A stretch of 64,000 nucleotides of DNA from Roseateles sp. SL47 (GCF_026625885.1 NZ_CP113068.1:124001-188000), one strand, 5' to 3'; numbered from the stretch's first letter, positions 34,447 through 44,508 are shown. Notes: generated by a model not told the origin, from the sequence alone. Translations and numbers: made by a program.

Positions 34447-35532
34447 ATGTCCATCCATCAGTCCCTGATCTGCCCCACTCTCAATCCAGAGCTGGAGCGC
34501 GCCCTGCGCGCCCGTCTGGATCAGCGCAGTGCCATCGCGGGGCGGCTGGGCGAACTGGAACCGCTGTCGGTGCGCCTGGGCCTGATCCAGAACACACTGA
34601 CGCCGGAACTGGACATTCCCACGCTCATGCTGTTTGCCGGGGACCACGGCCTGGCGGTTGATGGCATCAAGCTGCCCAATGGCCGCAGCACCCGTGAACA
34701 GGCCCTGCTGGCGTTGCAGCATCGCTTGCCGTCAACCGTGTTTGCCAACAACCAGGGCATGCATGTCACGGTGGTGGATTGCGGCATTGCCGAACCCCTG
34801 AGCCCGCAGCGTGGCCTGCTGGCCCGCAAGATTGCCCACGGCACGCGCAATTGCCGGGTCGGCCCGGCCATGACGCTGGAGCAGGCGCATGCCGGCGTGC
34901 GGGTCGGCATGGAAATTTCGGACAACCTCACCAGCAATGTGCTGGCCTGCGCGGGGCTGGGCCAAGGCTCGATGGAGGCCGCCGCGCTGGTGCTGTCACG
35001 GCTGATGGACCTGCCGGTCCGGGACTTCCTCATCTCCGGCCCGGACATGCCCCATGAGGACCTCACCCACCTGCTGGTCGTGCTGCAGAGTGCGCAGGCC
35101 CGCCACCGGGAGGTGGAGGAGCCGATGGCGGTCCTGGCGGCCTTCGGAGGCTTTGAACTGGCGGTGATGGTGGGGGCGATGCTGGTGGCCGCCAGCAAAC
35201 GGCAACTGATCCTGGTGGATGGCATGCCGGCCTGCGCCGCCCTCAAAGTGGCGTCCATGATTGCGCCACCAGTGACCGACTATGCGGTGTTCTGCCGCAG
35301 CACCACCCATCGTGGCCTGGACGAAGCGCTGTCGCTCTTCCACGCTGCCGCCCTGCTGGAGTTGGGCATGGACTGCAGCGATGGCACCGGCGCCCCGCTG
35401 GCCTGGCCGATGATCCGCTGCGCTGCGGCGCTGCTGACCGAGGTGCAGGACATTCCGGACGGCCCCATCCACAGTCGCCCGACCGACCTGCAGCACGGCG
35501 CTGCGGCCGGCGCCGGCCCCCTGGGCCATTGA
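34447..35532 (+). CDS. CobT-like nicotinate-nucleotide-dimethylbenzimidazole phosphoribosyltransferase
   Basis: 361 residues from the ATG at 34447 (MSIHQSLICPTLNPELE). The CobT fold is indicated by MLFAGDHGLAVDGI, VVDCGIAEPL, AMTLEQAHAGVRVGMEI, AAFGGFELAVMVGAMLVAAS and DGMPACAALKVA. The family activates the lower ligand of cobalamin (alpha-ribazole phosphate). It is solitary: no other cobalamin synthesis gene and no recognisable cobalamin riboswitch are in the window. The C-terminus (GPIHSRPTDLQHGAA) does not look like the usual CobT end, so it may be a divergent homologue with another nucleotide-base substrate. Confidence 0.75.
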   Translation: MSIHQSLICPTLNPELERALRARLDQRSAIAGRLGELEPLSVRLGLIQNTLTPELDIPTLMLFAGDHGLAVDGIKLPNGRSTREQALLALQHRLPSTVFANNQGMHVTVVDCGIAEPLSPQRGLLARKIAHGTRNCRVGPAMTLEQAHAGVRVGMEISDNLTSNVLACAGLGQGSMEAAALVLSRLMDLPVRDFLISGPDMPHEDLTHLLVVLQSAQARHREVEEPMAVLAAFGGFELAVMVGAMLVAASKRQLILVDGMPACAALKVASMIAPPVTDYAVFCRSTTHRGLDEALSLFHAAALLELGMDCSDGTGAPLAWPMIRCAAALLTEVQDIPDGPIHSRPTDLQHGAAAGAGPLGH

Positions 35533-35575
35533 AGAAAGAATTGAAACGGTCAGTGACGGCTGAATACAACCCGCC

Positions 35576-35719
35576 CAGCGGTTCAGCGGTTCAGCGGTTC
35601 AGCGGTTCAGCGGTTCAGCGGTTCAGCGGTTCAGCGGTTCAGCGGTTCAGCGGTTCAGCGGTTCAGCGGTTCAGCGGTTCAGCGGTTCAGCGGTTCAGCG
35701 GTTCAGCGGTTCAGCGGTT
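35576..35719. repeat. Eighteen perfect copies of an 8-bp tandem repeat (CAGCGGTT)
   Basis: 144 bp without a mismatch, between the ends of the convergent cobT-like and gspC genes. Its last two units carry the gspC stop codon (35711-35713). Confidence 0.97.
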
Positions 35720-36376
35720 GACCATGTTGTCAGGCTGCTGCGGCGGTGGCCCGCCCTGTGGGAGCGCACCACCGATGCCGGTCAGCGGCGAGCCGCCCTG
35801 GCCCATTCCCCCCATGCCGGGATTCATCGGCACGCTGCCCGGAGGGGCATTCAGCTGGATGCCCTGCTGGTTGGGTGGCAGCGACCCGGCGGGCAGGATG
35901 CCCATGCCGGGTTGGGCCACGTCCGGCCCGGGCTGCACAGGCATCGGCGACGGGGCCGCACCTGGCAGCGGGGTGAGCGCCAGGCGAATGGACACGGTCG
36001 TGCCACGCCCCAGCCCCACCTCGCGGCGGCTGACCTCCACCAGCTGGATGTCCCCATCCACGGCCTGGCCCACCCGGAACGGGCGGGCAAAACCGCCGCC
36101 GACTGCAATCAGCGCCACGCCTTCACCGGTGGCCTGGCCGGTGGACGGAGCCACCACACCCAGCAACTGATACCGGGCGGACGCCGATTCCACCGGAGAC
36201 GCCGAGGGTGCCTCCTGGGTGAACACACGGGTCCAGTCTCCCATCGAGCCCGACGACACGGCAGGCAACACCTGCCCCGGCGCCGCCGGCCCGCGAGCGA
36301 TGAGTGTGAGCGACCAATAGGCCAGGCTGGCCGCCATCAGCGCCCAGATCACGAAGCTTAACCAACGTGCATGCAT
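35711..36376 (-). CDS. gspC: Type II secretion system protein C
   Basis: 221 residues from the ATG at 36376 (MHARWLSFVIWALMAASLAYW). One N-terminal membrane helix is followed by the HR domain (about residues 65-140: RYQLLGVVAPS...GVALIAVGGGFARPFRVGQAVDGDIQLVEVSRREVGL) that contacts GspD. Instead of a PDZ domain it ends in a Pro/Gly/Met-rich tail of roughly 70 residues. It is transcribed away from gspG across a 64-bp region. The stop codon is created by the flanking 8-bp repeat; a change in copy number would not alter the protein while two units remain. Confidence 0.85.
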   Translation of the reverse strand: MHARWLSFVIWALMAASLAYWSLTLIARGPAAPGQVLPAVSSGSMGDWTRVFTQEAPSASPVESASARYQLLGVVAPSTGQATGEGVALIAVGGGFARPFRVGQAVDGDIQLVEVSRREVGLGRGTTVSIRLALTPLPGAAPSPMPVQPGPDVAQPGMGILPAGSLPPNQQGIQLNAPPGSVPMNPGMGGMGQGGSPLTGIGGALPQGGPPPQQPDNMVNR

Positions 36377-36440
36377 GTGCCGATTATGATTGAACGGAAC
36401 GGGCCGCAGACGGGCAGCCCAGCGCCAGGATTGCAAAACC

Positions 36441-36875
36441 ATGCAACGCAAGATTTCTTCCCGCCGCGCCAGCCGCGGTTTCACCCTGATCGAACTGATC
36501 GTGGCCATCACCATTGTGGCCGTCATGGGCGCCGTGGTGGTGCCTGCCGTGATGAACCATGTGGCGGAGGCCCGGCGCACCGCCGCACGGCAGGATGTCA
36601 CCACGCTGATGCAGGCGCTCAAGCTCTACAAGATGGACAACGGCCGCTATCCCAGCGGAGACCAAGGGCTGAACGCCCTGGTCAGCAAGCCCACCAGCGG
36701 CACCGTGCCGGGCAACTGGAAGGTCTATATTGAGAAGCTGCCCAAGGACCCCTGGGGCAACCCCTACCAATATGACAACCCCGGCCTGAAGGGCGAAGTT
36801 GATGTCTACAGCCTGGGTGCGGACGGCAAGCCGGGCGGTGAAGGCAACGACGCCGACATCGGCTCTTGGGAATAA
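36441..36875 (+). CDS. gspG: Type II secretion major pseudopilin
   Basis: 144 residues from the ATG at 36441. The prepilin peptidase site is RASRG-FTLIELIV with Glu at +5. The C-terminal domain has DPWGNPYQY and the calcium-site region SLGADGKPGGEGNDADIGSW typical of GspG. It is the first gene of the 10.8-kb gspGHIJKLMNDEF run. Confidence 0.97.
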   Translation: MQRKISSRRASRGFTLIELIVAITIVAVMGAVVVPAVMNHVAEARRTAARQDVTTLMQALKLYKMDNGRYPSGDQGLNALVSKPTSGTVPGNWKVYIEKLPKDPWGNPYQYDNPGLKGEVDVYSLGADGKPGGEGNDADIGSWE

Positions 36876-36939
36876 GCCGCTCGGCGCCGCCTGCCGCGTC
36901 CGCGACCTCCCGCATCTTTCGCATTCATATCGAGCGCCC

Positions 36940-37398
36940 ATGAACGCAAGCCGCAGCCGCGGCTTCACGCTGATCGAACTGCTGGTGGCCATCACCATCA
37001 TCGCCGTGGCCAGTGCCACCGTGGTGGTGGCATTGCGCAACACGGGCGGGGCCGATCTGGAGCGAGAAGCCCTGCACCTGGCCAGCGTGCTGGAGACGGC
37101 CCGTGCCGAGGCGCGGGCCGCGTCGCTGGACGTCACCTGGCAGCCGGACCAGGGCCGTTTCCGCTTCACCGGCCTTCCGCAGGACCTGGTGGACCGGCTC
37201 AAGCTCAACCGGGGCTGGCTGGGGGACGAACCCTCCGTCACCATCCGGGGCGCGAGCGACAACAACGGCCGCGTCCGGCTCGGACCGGAACCCATCATCG
37301 GCGCCCAGCACATCCTGCTGACCCGGGGCGACGCCCACATCACCCTGGGCACGGATGGCCTGCGGCCCTTCAGCATTGAGCGGGAGACCGCCCCATGA
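36940..37398 (+). CDS. gspH: Type II secretion minor pseudopilin H
   Basis: 152 residues from the ATG at 36940. Cleavage site RSRG-FTLIELLV; the GspH-type globular domain follows (LHLASVLETARAEARAASLDVTWQ). It overlaps gspI by ATGA and lies 64 nt after gspG. Confidence 0.93.
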   Translation: MNASRSRGFTLIELLVAITIIAVASATVVVALRNTGGADLEREALHLASVLETARAEARAASLDVTWQPDQGRFRFTGLPQDLVDRLKLNRGWLGDEPSVTIRGASDNNGRVRLGPEPIIGAQHILLTRGDAHITLGTDGLRPFSIERETAP

Positions 37399-37769
37399 CC
37401 CGGCCGATCCCCCCACGCCCGCGCGGCTTCACCCTGATCGAAGTGCTGGTGGCGCTCACCATCGTGGGCCTGTGCCTGGCGGCCGGCATGCGCGCCGCCG
37501 GCACCATGACCAGCAATGCGCAGCGGCTGTCGCTGAACAACATGGCGCAATGGTGCGCCGAGAACGAACTCACCGAGATGCGGCTGAACACGACGTTCCC
37601 CGGCACCGGCAGTACCGACTTCTCCTGCACCCAGCTCGGCCACTCCTTCACCGGCCGCACCGAGGTGGCCACCACGGCCAATCCGAACTTCCGCCGCGTG
37701 GAAATGCGGGTGTTCAACAACGATGGCCAGGCCTTGCTGAGCATCACCACCGTGGTCGGGAGGTATTGA
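37395..37769 (+). CDS. gspI: Type II secretion minor pseudopilin I
   Basis: 124 residues; cleavage site RPRG-FTLIEVLVAL, then NNMAQWCAENELTEMRL typical of GspI. Part of the I-J-K tip complex. Stop and next start share one base (TGATG). Confidence 0.93.
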   Translation: MTRPIPPRPRGFTLIEVLVALTIVGLCLAAGMRAAGTMTSNAQRLSLNNMAQWCAENELTEMRLNTTFPGTGSTDFSCTQLGHSFTGRTEVATTANPNFRRVEMRVFNNDGQALLSITTVVGRY

Positions 37770-38383
37770 TGCGCCGCTCGTTGCAGGCCCGCGGTTTCAC
37801 CCTCATCGAGGTGCTGGTGGCCCTGGTCATCATGGCGATGATGAGTGTGATGGCCTGGCGCGCCGTGTCGGCCCTCAGCACCACCAAGGACGCGACCGAA
37901 GCCCATATGGACAGCGCCGAAACCATTGGCACGCTGGTGCGGCAGTGGGAGCTGGACCTGCGTGAGGTGCAGGACAGCAAGCAGGTCACCGCCCTCGCCT
38001 TCGACGGCGCCACCCTGCGCCTCACCCGGCGCAGCGACAAAGGCCTGCAACTGGTGTCCTGGCAGATCCGGGACGGTCGGCTGATCCGCTGGGCCTCCCC
38101 ACCCGCGACCACCCTCAGCGGCCTGCAGGACGCCTGGTTCCGCAGCCAGCAGCTCAGCGCGCAGGACCTGCGGGACAGCCCCGGCGTCAGCGGTGTGCTG
38201 GGCTGGCAGATGTATTTCTTCCGGAACAATGCCTGGAGCAATGCCCAGTCCAGCGGCGACCAGGACGATGCCGTCACCAAGACGGTGCCCAGCGGTGTGC
38301 GCATGAAAGTGCAGTTTTCCGGTGGCAACTACAACGGGGAACTCACCCGGGAAGTGATCGTTCCGGCCGGAGGCACACGATGA
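37769..38383 (+). CDS. gspJ: Type II secretion minor pseudopilin J
   Basis: 204 residues from the ATG at 37769. Cleavage site QARG-FTLIEVLVAL; the typical QWELDLREVQDS, LRLTRRS and W-x-x-R-DGRLIRW blocks follow. It overlaps gspK by ATGA. Confidence 0.94.
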   Translation: MRRSLQARGFTLIEVLVALVIMAMMSVMAWRAVSALSTTKDATEAHMDSAETIGTLVRQWELDLREVQDSKQVTALAFDGATLRLTRRSDKGLQLVSWQIRDGRLIRWASPPATTLSGLQDAWFRSQQLSAQDLRDSPGVSGVLGWQMYFFRNNAWSNAQSSGDQDDAVTKTVPSGVRMKVQFSGGNYNGELTREVIVPAGGTR

Positions 38384-39456
38384 CACCGGCCCGCTGCAGC
38401 CGGGGCGCGGCGCTGCTGACAGCGCTGCTGATCGTCACCCTGGTCACCACCCTGGCCGCCGCCATGCTCTGGCGCCAGGCGCGCAGCATCCAGATTGAAT
38501 CTGCCGAGCGCGGGCGGGCCCAGTCTGACTGGGTGCTGCAGGGCGCGCTGGATTGGGCCCGCCTGATCCTGCGGGAGGACATGCGGGCCAACAACAATGC
38601 CAGAGGCAACGCAGTCGATTACAACGGTGAAGTCTGGGCCGTGCCCCTGGCCGAAGCCAAGCTGGCCAGCTTCCTGTCCACTGACGACAACCATTCGGCC
38701 GACTCGGGCCCGGAAGCCTTCCTGTCCGGTCGCATCGAAGACGTCCAGGGGCGCTTTAATCTGTACAACCTGATCCCGATCGAGACGCCCACGGCCCCCA
38801 ATCCGCCCAAACAGATTGCCATCGCTCGGCGCATCTTCCAGGCCGCCGGGCTGAGCTCGGGCTTGGCCGACGATGTCCAGAAGCGTCTGCGCCAAGCCTG
38901 GCCCCAGCAGACCACCGAGTCCTCGAGCAACGGTGGAACCAGCGGGAGCTCCAGCGGGACGAACAGCGGCTCGGGCTCCAGCTCCGATGCCACGGCACCG
39001 GTGCTGCCGGTGCGCGTGGAGCAACTCACCTGGCTGGGCCTGACGCAAGAGCAGGTGGACCGGCTCAAGCCTTACGTGACCATCCTGCCGCCCAGCGCGA
39101 CGAATGCCAAGGTGATCACCCCAACCGCCATCAACATCAACACCGCCCCGAGGGAGGTGCTGGCGGCGCTGGATGCCAACATGAGCCTGACCGACGCCGA
39201 CCGGATCGTCCGTGCCCGCGAGGCCAAGGGCATCACCAGCAGCCAGTGGGGGAACTATGCGCCGCAGAATGTGGATGTGGCCGACGTGATCCAGTACACC
39301 AGCAACTACTTTGTGGTCACCGGCCAGTTGCGCCTGGATGACCGCCTGGTCACCATGCGCTCCCTGGTCTGGCGGGACACCAGCCTCACCACCCGCGTCC
39401 TGGACCGCCAATTCGTCCAACAATCCACCTCCCTGCTGGCCAGCCAAGGTAAGTAG
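38380..39456 (+). CDS. gspK: Type II secretion minor pseudopilin K
   Basis: 358 residues. The N-terminal hydrophobic segment begins SRG-AALLTALLIVTL and lacks the usual Glu at +5, as is normal for GspK. SAM-like domains follow with GRFNLYNLI and ININTAPREVLAAL. A low-complexity Ser/Gly/Thr insert (about residues 177-204) separates the two domains. It caps the pseudopilus tip together with I and J. Confidence 0.94.
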   Translation: MTPARCSRGAALLTALLIVTLVTTLAAAMLWRQARSIQIESAERGRAQSDWVLQGALDWARLILREDMRANNNARGNAVDYNGEVWAVPLAEAKLASFLSTDDNHSADSGPEAFLSGRIEDVQGRFNLYNLIPIETPTAPNPPKQIAIARRIFQAAGLSSGLADDVQKRLRQAWPQQTTESSSNGGTSGSSSGTNSGSGSSSDATAPVLPVRVEQLTWLGLTQEQVDRLKPYVTILPPSATNAKVITPTAININTAPREVLAALDANMSLTDADRIVRAREAKGITSSQWGNYAPQNVDVADVIQYTSNYFVVTGQLRLDDRLVTMRSLVWRDTSLTTRVLDRQFVQQSTSLLASQGK

Positions 39457-39618
39457 GCATTACCCACTGTCACCATCCGTCACCTGCTTCAGCGGTCTCC
39501 GCCCCCCAACCTGCCTCACACTGCGGCACCCTGACAACTTCTACAGGGTTCCCTAGGGGCTTGTTCGGAGTCTTTGCCGCCGTTCTGTCGCGGAAGCCCT
39601 CCTAGAATCCGCCTTCTC

Positions 39619-40887
39619 ATGAGTACCCTGCTCATCCTGCTGCCTGAAGCGCCGCCTGCGGCCACCGGCACCCAAGATTACGAATTCTGGTTCAGTCCCG
39701 ATGCCCAGGCGCCTGCCCGGGCGGGAGGGCGGGGCGAACGCGCCCCTCTGGCGACGATGCCGAAGGCGGACCGGGTGATTGCCCTGCTCGCCGACGCCGC
39801 CGTGAGCTGGCATACCGTCCGTCTGCCGCTCGCCCTGCGAGGCCCGAAGCTGCGCAGCGCGCTCTCCGGCACGCTGGAAGAGCAACTGCTGGACGACCCG
39901 GAACGCCTGCATCTGGCCGTGATGGACGCCAGCAAGGGCCTGCCCGGACTGGCGGAAGACGTGGACCATCCGGAAACCCGCCTGGAAGATGGCGAAAACC
40001 CGCCCCGCTGGGTGGCCGCCGTGGCCCGCGAGCCGTTGCGCGCGCATCTGGACGCCATCCAGGCCGCCGGTCTGCTGCTGGAAGCGGTGTTCCCGCTGTC
40101 CTGGCCGGACGGCAGCCTGGGCGGCCATGTGGACCAGGGCAGCGACGGGCAAGCGCGCCTGCGTGCCTGGTCCCCCCCGGGCATTGCCACCTTCCCGATG
40201 ACCAGCGCCGGTGTGCGCACCTGGCTGGGCGACAGCTGGTGGACCCTGGCCAAGGTCAGCGCCACCCCGGTGGTGTCGGCTGAAGCCGAACGTCTGCTGG
40301 GCCGCCCGGTGGAGGTGTTGAACGACACCGAACGCGCCTGGGCCGCTCTGCGCTCGCCCATCAACCTGCTGCAATTTGAACTGACCCCGCGCCAACGCGG
40401 CTGGCAGCGTCTGTACCGCAGCTGGCAGATCATGCAGGGACCCGAGTGGCGCCCGTTCCGCTGGGGCGTGATCGCCCTGGTGGTGGTGCAGGTCATTGGC
40501 CTGAATGCGATGGCCTGGCAACAGCGCCGCGCGGTGGACAGCCGCCGTGCCGAGCAGGAACAGCTGCTGCGCCAGGCCTTCCCGCAGATCCGCACCGTCC
40601 GCGATGCACCGGCCCAGATGCAGCGCGAGACCGACCTGGCCCGCGCCCGTGCCGGCCAGATCGGCCCCGGTGACCTGGAAGACCTGCTGGCGGCAGTGGC
40701 CCGGGCCATGCCGCCGGGGCAACCGCCCTTGCAGGGCCTGCGTTATGAATCCAATCGCCTGTTGCTGACCGGCCTGCCCGCGCCGGTCCGTGAGCAGGTG
40801 CGCGACCGTCTCTTCCAGAACCCTGCCCTGCGGGTCAGCGATGAAGGAGATTCCCTCCAACTGAGCCTGCGGCCGACGACACGATGA
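39619..40887 (+). CDS. gspL: Type II secretion protein L
   Basis: 422 residues from the ATG at 39619 (MSTLLILLPEAPP). A cytoplasmic actin-like domain (about residues 1-270) is followed by one membrane helix (WGVIALVVVQVIGLNAMAW) and a periplasmic ferredoxin-like domain. It recruits the ATPase GspE to the membrane. A 162-nt gap after gspK is the largest in the operon and may hold an internal promoter; none was recognised. Confidence 0.92.
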   Translation: MSTLLILLPEAPPAATGTQDYEFWFSPDAQAPARAGGRGERAPLATMPKADRVIALLADAAVSWHTVRLPLALRGPKLRSALSGTLEEQLLDDPERLHLAVMDASKGLPGLAEDVDHPETRLEDGENPPRWVAAVAREPLRAHLDAIQAAGLLLEAVFPLSWPDGSLGGHVDQGSDGQARLRAWSPPGIATFPMTSAGVRTWLGDSWWTLAKVSATPVVSAEAERLLGRPVEVLNDTERAWAALRSPINLLQFELTPRQRGWQRLYRSWQIMQGPEWRPFRWGVIALVVVQVIGLNAMAWQQRRAVDSRRAEQEQLLRQAFPQIRTVRDAPAQMQRETDLARARAGQIGPGDLEDLLAAVARAMPPGQPPLQGLRYESNRLLLTGLPAPVREQVRDRLFQNPALRVSDEGDSLQLSLRPTTR

Positions 40888-41381
40888 AAAGTACTCCCCC
40901 TTGGCTGCGCCAGCTTGAGGAGCGCTGGCAGGCCGCTCAGCCGCGTGAACGGCAGATGGTGCGCACGGCTGCGGTGGTCGTGGGTGCCGCTTTGGTCTGG
41001 CTGATCGCGATTGCGCCGGCCTGGCGCACGCTGTCCAAGGCGCCGGACGAGATCGACCGCCTGGATGCGGAACTGCGGCAGATGCGCGCGCTGGCGCAGC
41101 AGGCCCAGCAGCTCAAGCAGGCCCCGGCCATCTCCCAGGATCAATCGATCACCGCCCTGCGCAGTGCCACCGAGCGCCTGGGCCCGAATGCGGAACTGAC
41201 CCTGAGCGGTCCGCAGGCCCAACTGCGTCTGCGCGGCATCTCCGGCGCAGCCCTGGCCACCTGGCTCACCGAAGCCCGGCAATCGGCCCGCGCGCGGCCG
41301 CAGGAGGTGGAGCTGCAGTCCGGGCCCCAAGGCTACACCGGCCGCCTCACCGTGACCCTGCCTGGAGCCTCCGGCTCATGA
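40884..41381 (+). CDS. gspM: Type II secretion protein M
   Basis: 165 residues: a short cytoplasmic lead, one membrane helix (TAAVVVGAALVWLIAIAPAW), a coiled coil and a small periplasmic domain. It pairs with GspL. ATGA overlaps join it to gspL and gspN. Confidence 0.9.
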   Translation: MKSTPPWLRQLEERWQAAQPRERQMVRTAAVVVGAALVWLIAIAPAWRTLSKAPDEIDRLDAELRQMRALAQQAQQLKQAPAISQDQSITALRSATERLGPNAELTLSGPQAQLRLRGISGAALATWLTEARQSARARPQEVELQSGPQGYTGRLTVTLPGASGS

Positions 41382-42241
41382 AGCGGCCCTCCTTCAAACG
41401 GCCGGCGGCGGCGCCTCGCTCGTCGAGAGCGGCGCTGCTGCCCACGCCCAAACCACGCACCCGCCGCTGGGCCTGGGCCGGCGGCATCCTGGGGCTGGTC
41501 GTGGCCCTGGTCTGTTTTGCTCCGGCGGCCTGGCTGGGCTCGGCCCTCGCGGCCGCCACCCAGCAACGGCTGCTGCTGGCGGATGCCCGAGGCAGCCTCT
41601 GGACAGGCAGCGCGCGTCTCATCCTCAGCGGTGGCACCGGCAGCCGGGACGCCAGCGAACTGCCGGACCGCCTGCAATGGACCTTGCGCCCGGCCTGGAT
41701 CGCTGGCGGCATCGGCCTGCGGCTGACCCTGAACCAGGACTGCTGCATCCGTCCGGACGCCCCCATCACCTTGCGCCTGGGTCTGGGCAAGCTGGCGATC
41801 AACCTGCCGGACAGCGCCGACGGCCGCCCCTGGATCCAATGGCCGGCCTCCTGGCTGGCGGGTCTGGGCACGCCCTGGAACACGCTGGCCCCGGACGGCC
41901 GCATGGCGCTGAGCGCCCAGCAATTCCGCGTAGAGCGGGACCAGGGACGCTGGCAGGTGCAAGGCGTCATTCAACTCGATCTGCAGGAGCTGTCCTCGCG
42001 ACTCTCCTCCGTGGACCCGCTGGGCAGTTATCGCCTCAGCATCCTGGGCTCGACCACGCCGCAGCTCATGCTGCAGACGCTGCAGGGGCCACTAATTCTG
42101 AATGGCCAGGGCAGCCTGGGTAATCGCGTGCAATTCCGCGGGGACGCCACTGCGGCACCCGGCAGCGAAGCCGCGCTGGCCAACTTGTTGAACATCATCG
42201 GGCGCCGCGAGGGAGCGCGCTCGATCATCTCGGTGGGATGA
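41378..42241 (+). CDS. gspN: Type II secretion protein N
   Basis: 287 residues. A basic Pro/Ala-rich lead, one membrane helix (GGILGLVVALVCFAPAAWL), then the T2SSN beta-rich periplasmic domain (LADARGSLWTGSARLIL, GNRVQFRGDATAAPG). GspN is present only in some T2SS and its role is not settled. It overlaps gspD by ATGA. Confidence 0.88.
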   Translation: MKRPSFKRPAAAPRSSRAALLPTPKPRTRRWAWAGGILGLVVALVCFAPAAWLGSALAAATQQRLLLADARGSLWTGSARLILSGGTGSRDASELPDRLQWTLRPAWIAGGIGLRLTLNQDCCIRPDAPITLRLGLGKLAINLPDSADGRPWIQWPASWLAGLGTPWNTLAPDGRMALSAQQFRVERDQGRWQVQGVIQLDLQELSSRLSSVDPLGSYRLSILGSTTPQLMLQTLQGPLILNGQGSLGNRVQFRGDATAAPGSEAALANLLNIIGRREGARSIISVG

Positions 42242-44508
42242 GCATGAACACACACATGATGCGACCGACAGCCCTGGCCTTGGCCATGAGCCTGATCGCC
42301 GCCAGCCTGCCTGTGCAGGCGCAGCAGAACAGCCAGCAAGGCAACCGCCGCCAGCCGGCCGTCAAGCCCAGCACGCCGGTGACGCTGAACTTCGTCAACA
42401 CCGACATTGAAGCGGTGTCGCGCGCAATGTCGGCGGCGCTGGGCAAGCCCATCCTGGTGGACCCGCGGGTGAAGGGCACCATGACCCTGACCGCCGAACA
42501 GCCGGTGCCGGTGCAGGAGGCCTATCTCAGCTATTTGGCGTCGCTGCGCGGCCTGGGCTTTGCCATGGTGGATGCGGGCGGCATTCTCAAGCTGGTGCCG
42601 GAGGCGGAAGCCAAACTCCAGACCGGCAGCGTGTCGATCGGTGGCGAAAGCCGCCAACGCGGTGACCAGATCGTCACCCAGATCTTCAAGCTGAACCATG
42701 AGAACGCCAACAACCTGGTGGCGGTGCTGCGGCCGCTGATCACGCCCAACAACACCATCAATGCCAACCCGGGCAACAACAGCCTGGTCATCACGGACTA
42801 CGCCGAAAACCTGCAGCGCATCAGCCGCATCGTGGCGGCGCTGGACCAACCGTCCAACACCGACATCGAGGTGATTCCGCTGCGCAATGCGGTGGCCTCG
42901 GATGTGGTGCAACTGGTGCAGCGTCTGTCTGATGGCGGCAGCGGCGCGCCTGGGCAGCCCAGCGGTGGCGCCAGTGCGGGCGGCAACAGCGTGCTCGCGG
43001 ACCCGCGCAGCAACTCGCTGATCGTGCGGGCCACCAATCCGGCCCGGTTGATGCAGCTGCGCGCCATGATTGCCAAGCTGGACACCCCCGGCATCGATGC
43101 GTCCAACGGGAACATCCGTGTCATCTACCTGAAGAACGCGGATGCGGTGCGTCTGGCCACGGTGCTGCGCGCCGCGTTCAGCGCCACCAGCGCTGCGTCT
43201 GGCGGCGGCAGTGGCTCGAGCGGCAGCAATGCGACCGTCGGTGGCCTGGCCCTGGGCGGCGGCGGGGGCGGCAGTGGCGGCTCCAGCGGCAACAGCAGCT
43301 TCTCCGGCGGGAACTCGTCCTTCGGGGGCAGCAGCAGCAGCTCCAGCAGCTCGTCGTCCGGCAGCTCCGGCGTTGGCTCGTCCACCCAGGTCAGCGCCAC
43401 GGCCCAGCCCAATACCGGCGGATTCGTGCAAGCCGACCCGGCCACCAACTCGCTCATCATCACCGCGCCGGAACCGATGTACCGACAGATCCGCGCCGTG
43501 GTCGAGCAGTTGGACACCCGCCGTGCCCAGGTCTACATCGAGGCCCTGGTGGTCAAGGTGGATGTGAGCAAGATCGGTCAATTTGGGGTGCAGTGGCAGA
43601 ACCTGTTCGGATCAGTCGGCATCGGCACCAACTTCGGGTCCGGCTACAGCAACATCCTGAATCTGTCTGCGGCCGCCGCAGGGGGTGTGCCGACGTCGAG
43701 CAGCTCCTCCTCCTCCGTCAACATCGGCACGGCCATTTCCTCCGGCAGCATTTCGCAAGGCCTCAACATCGGCGCCACCACCCGGATTGGCAGCTACCTG
43801 ACCCTGGGTGCAGTGGCCAACGCGCTGGAGCAGCTCTCGGGCACCAATGTGCTGTCCACGCCCTCGCTGGTGGTGCAGGACAACGAAGAGGCCGACATGA
43901 TCGTGGGCCGCAACGTGCCGGTGAAGAGCGGTGGCTACAGCACCTCGTCCACCACCACGACCAACCCGTTCAACACCTATGAGCGCCGGGACGTCGGCCT
44001 GCGGCTCAAGGTGAAGACGCAGGTCGGTGAGAATGGAACGGTACGGATCAAGGTCTATCAGGAGAACTCCTCGGTGATCGACGGCACCTCGTCCAACGAT
44101 GCCGGCCCCACCATCGACAAGAGCGCCGTGGAAACCTCGGTGACGCTGGAAGACGGCCAGGTGCTGGTGCTGGGCGGCATGCTCAAGGACGAATACAGCG
44201 ATGGCGAGAACAAGGTGCCGGGGCTGGGTGACATCCCGCTGCTGGGCAACCTGTTCAAGAACCAGACACGCAATCGCAGCAAGTCGAACCTGATGGTCTT
44301 CCTGCGCCCGATGGTGCTGCGAACCCCCGAAAGCGCCAATCAGGTCTCGATTGACCGTTACGATGCGATCCGGGCTTATCAGCAAGAAGTGCAGCCCAAG
44401 AACACCCTGGTCCTGCCCAACACGGGAGCTCCGTTGATCCCGGAAAAGCCGGCCTCGTCGCCGACCCTTCCCACACCACCGGTGCCCGCGTCGGAGCCGA
44501 CTCGCTAA
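42238..44508 (+). CDS. gspD: Type II secretion secretin D
   Basis: 756 residues with a signal peptide ending PVQAQ, N0 ([33 protein letters not shown]), N1-N3 domains, and the secretin core ([48 protein letters not shown]). The N3 domain carries an unusually long Gly/Ser insert (about residues 319-382). It forms the outer-membrane channel. No S-domain for a pilotin is obvious; the C-terminus is Pro-rich. Confidence 0.96.
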   Translation: MSMNTHMMRPTALALAMSLIAASLPVQAQQNSQQGNRRQPAVKPSTPVTLNFVNTDIEAVSRAMSAALGKPILVDPRVKGTMTLTAEQPVPVQEAYLSYLASLRGLGFAMVDAGGILKLVPEAEAKLQTGSVSIGGESRQRGDQIVTQIFKLNHENANNLVAVLRPLITPNNTINANPGNNSLVITDYAENLQRISRIVAALDQPSNTDIEVIPLRNAVASDVVQLVQRLSDGGSGAPGQPSGGASAGGNSVLADPRSNSLIVRATNPARLMQLRAMIAKLDTPGIDASNGNIRVIYLKNADAVRLATVLRAAFSATSAASGGGSGSSGSNATVGGLALGGGGGGSGGSSGNSSFSGGNSSFGGSSSSSSSSSSGSSGVGSSTQVSATAQPNTGGFVQADPATNSLIITAPEPMYRQIRAVVEQLDTRRAQVYIEALVVKVDVSKIGQFGVQWQNLFGSVGIGTNFGSGYSNILNLSAAAAGGVPTSSSSSSSVNIGTAISSGSISQGLNIGATTRIGSYLTLGAVANALEQLSGTNVLSTPSLVVQDNEEADMIVGRNVPVKSGGYSTSSTTTTNPFNTYERRDVGLRLKVKTQVGENGTVRIKVYQENSSVIDGTSSNDAGPTIDKSAVETSVTLEDGQVLVLGGMLKDEYSDGENKVPGLGDIPLLGNLFKNQTRNRSKSNLMVFLRPMVLRTPESANQVSIDRYDAIRAYQQEVQPKNTLVLPNTGAPLIPEKPASSPTLPTPPVPASEPTR

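Noticed and set aside
35529..36170. A plus-strand frame translating the 8-bp repeat into gspC antisense.
   Set aside because: The repeat simply leaves one frame open; the rest is antisense to gspC.
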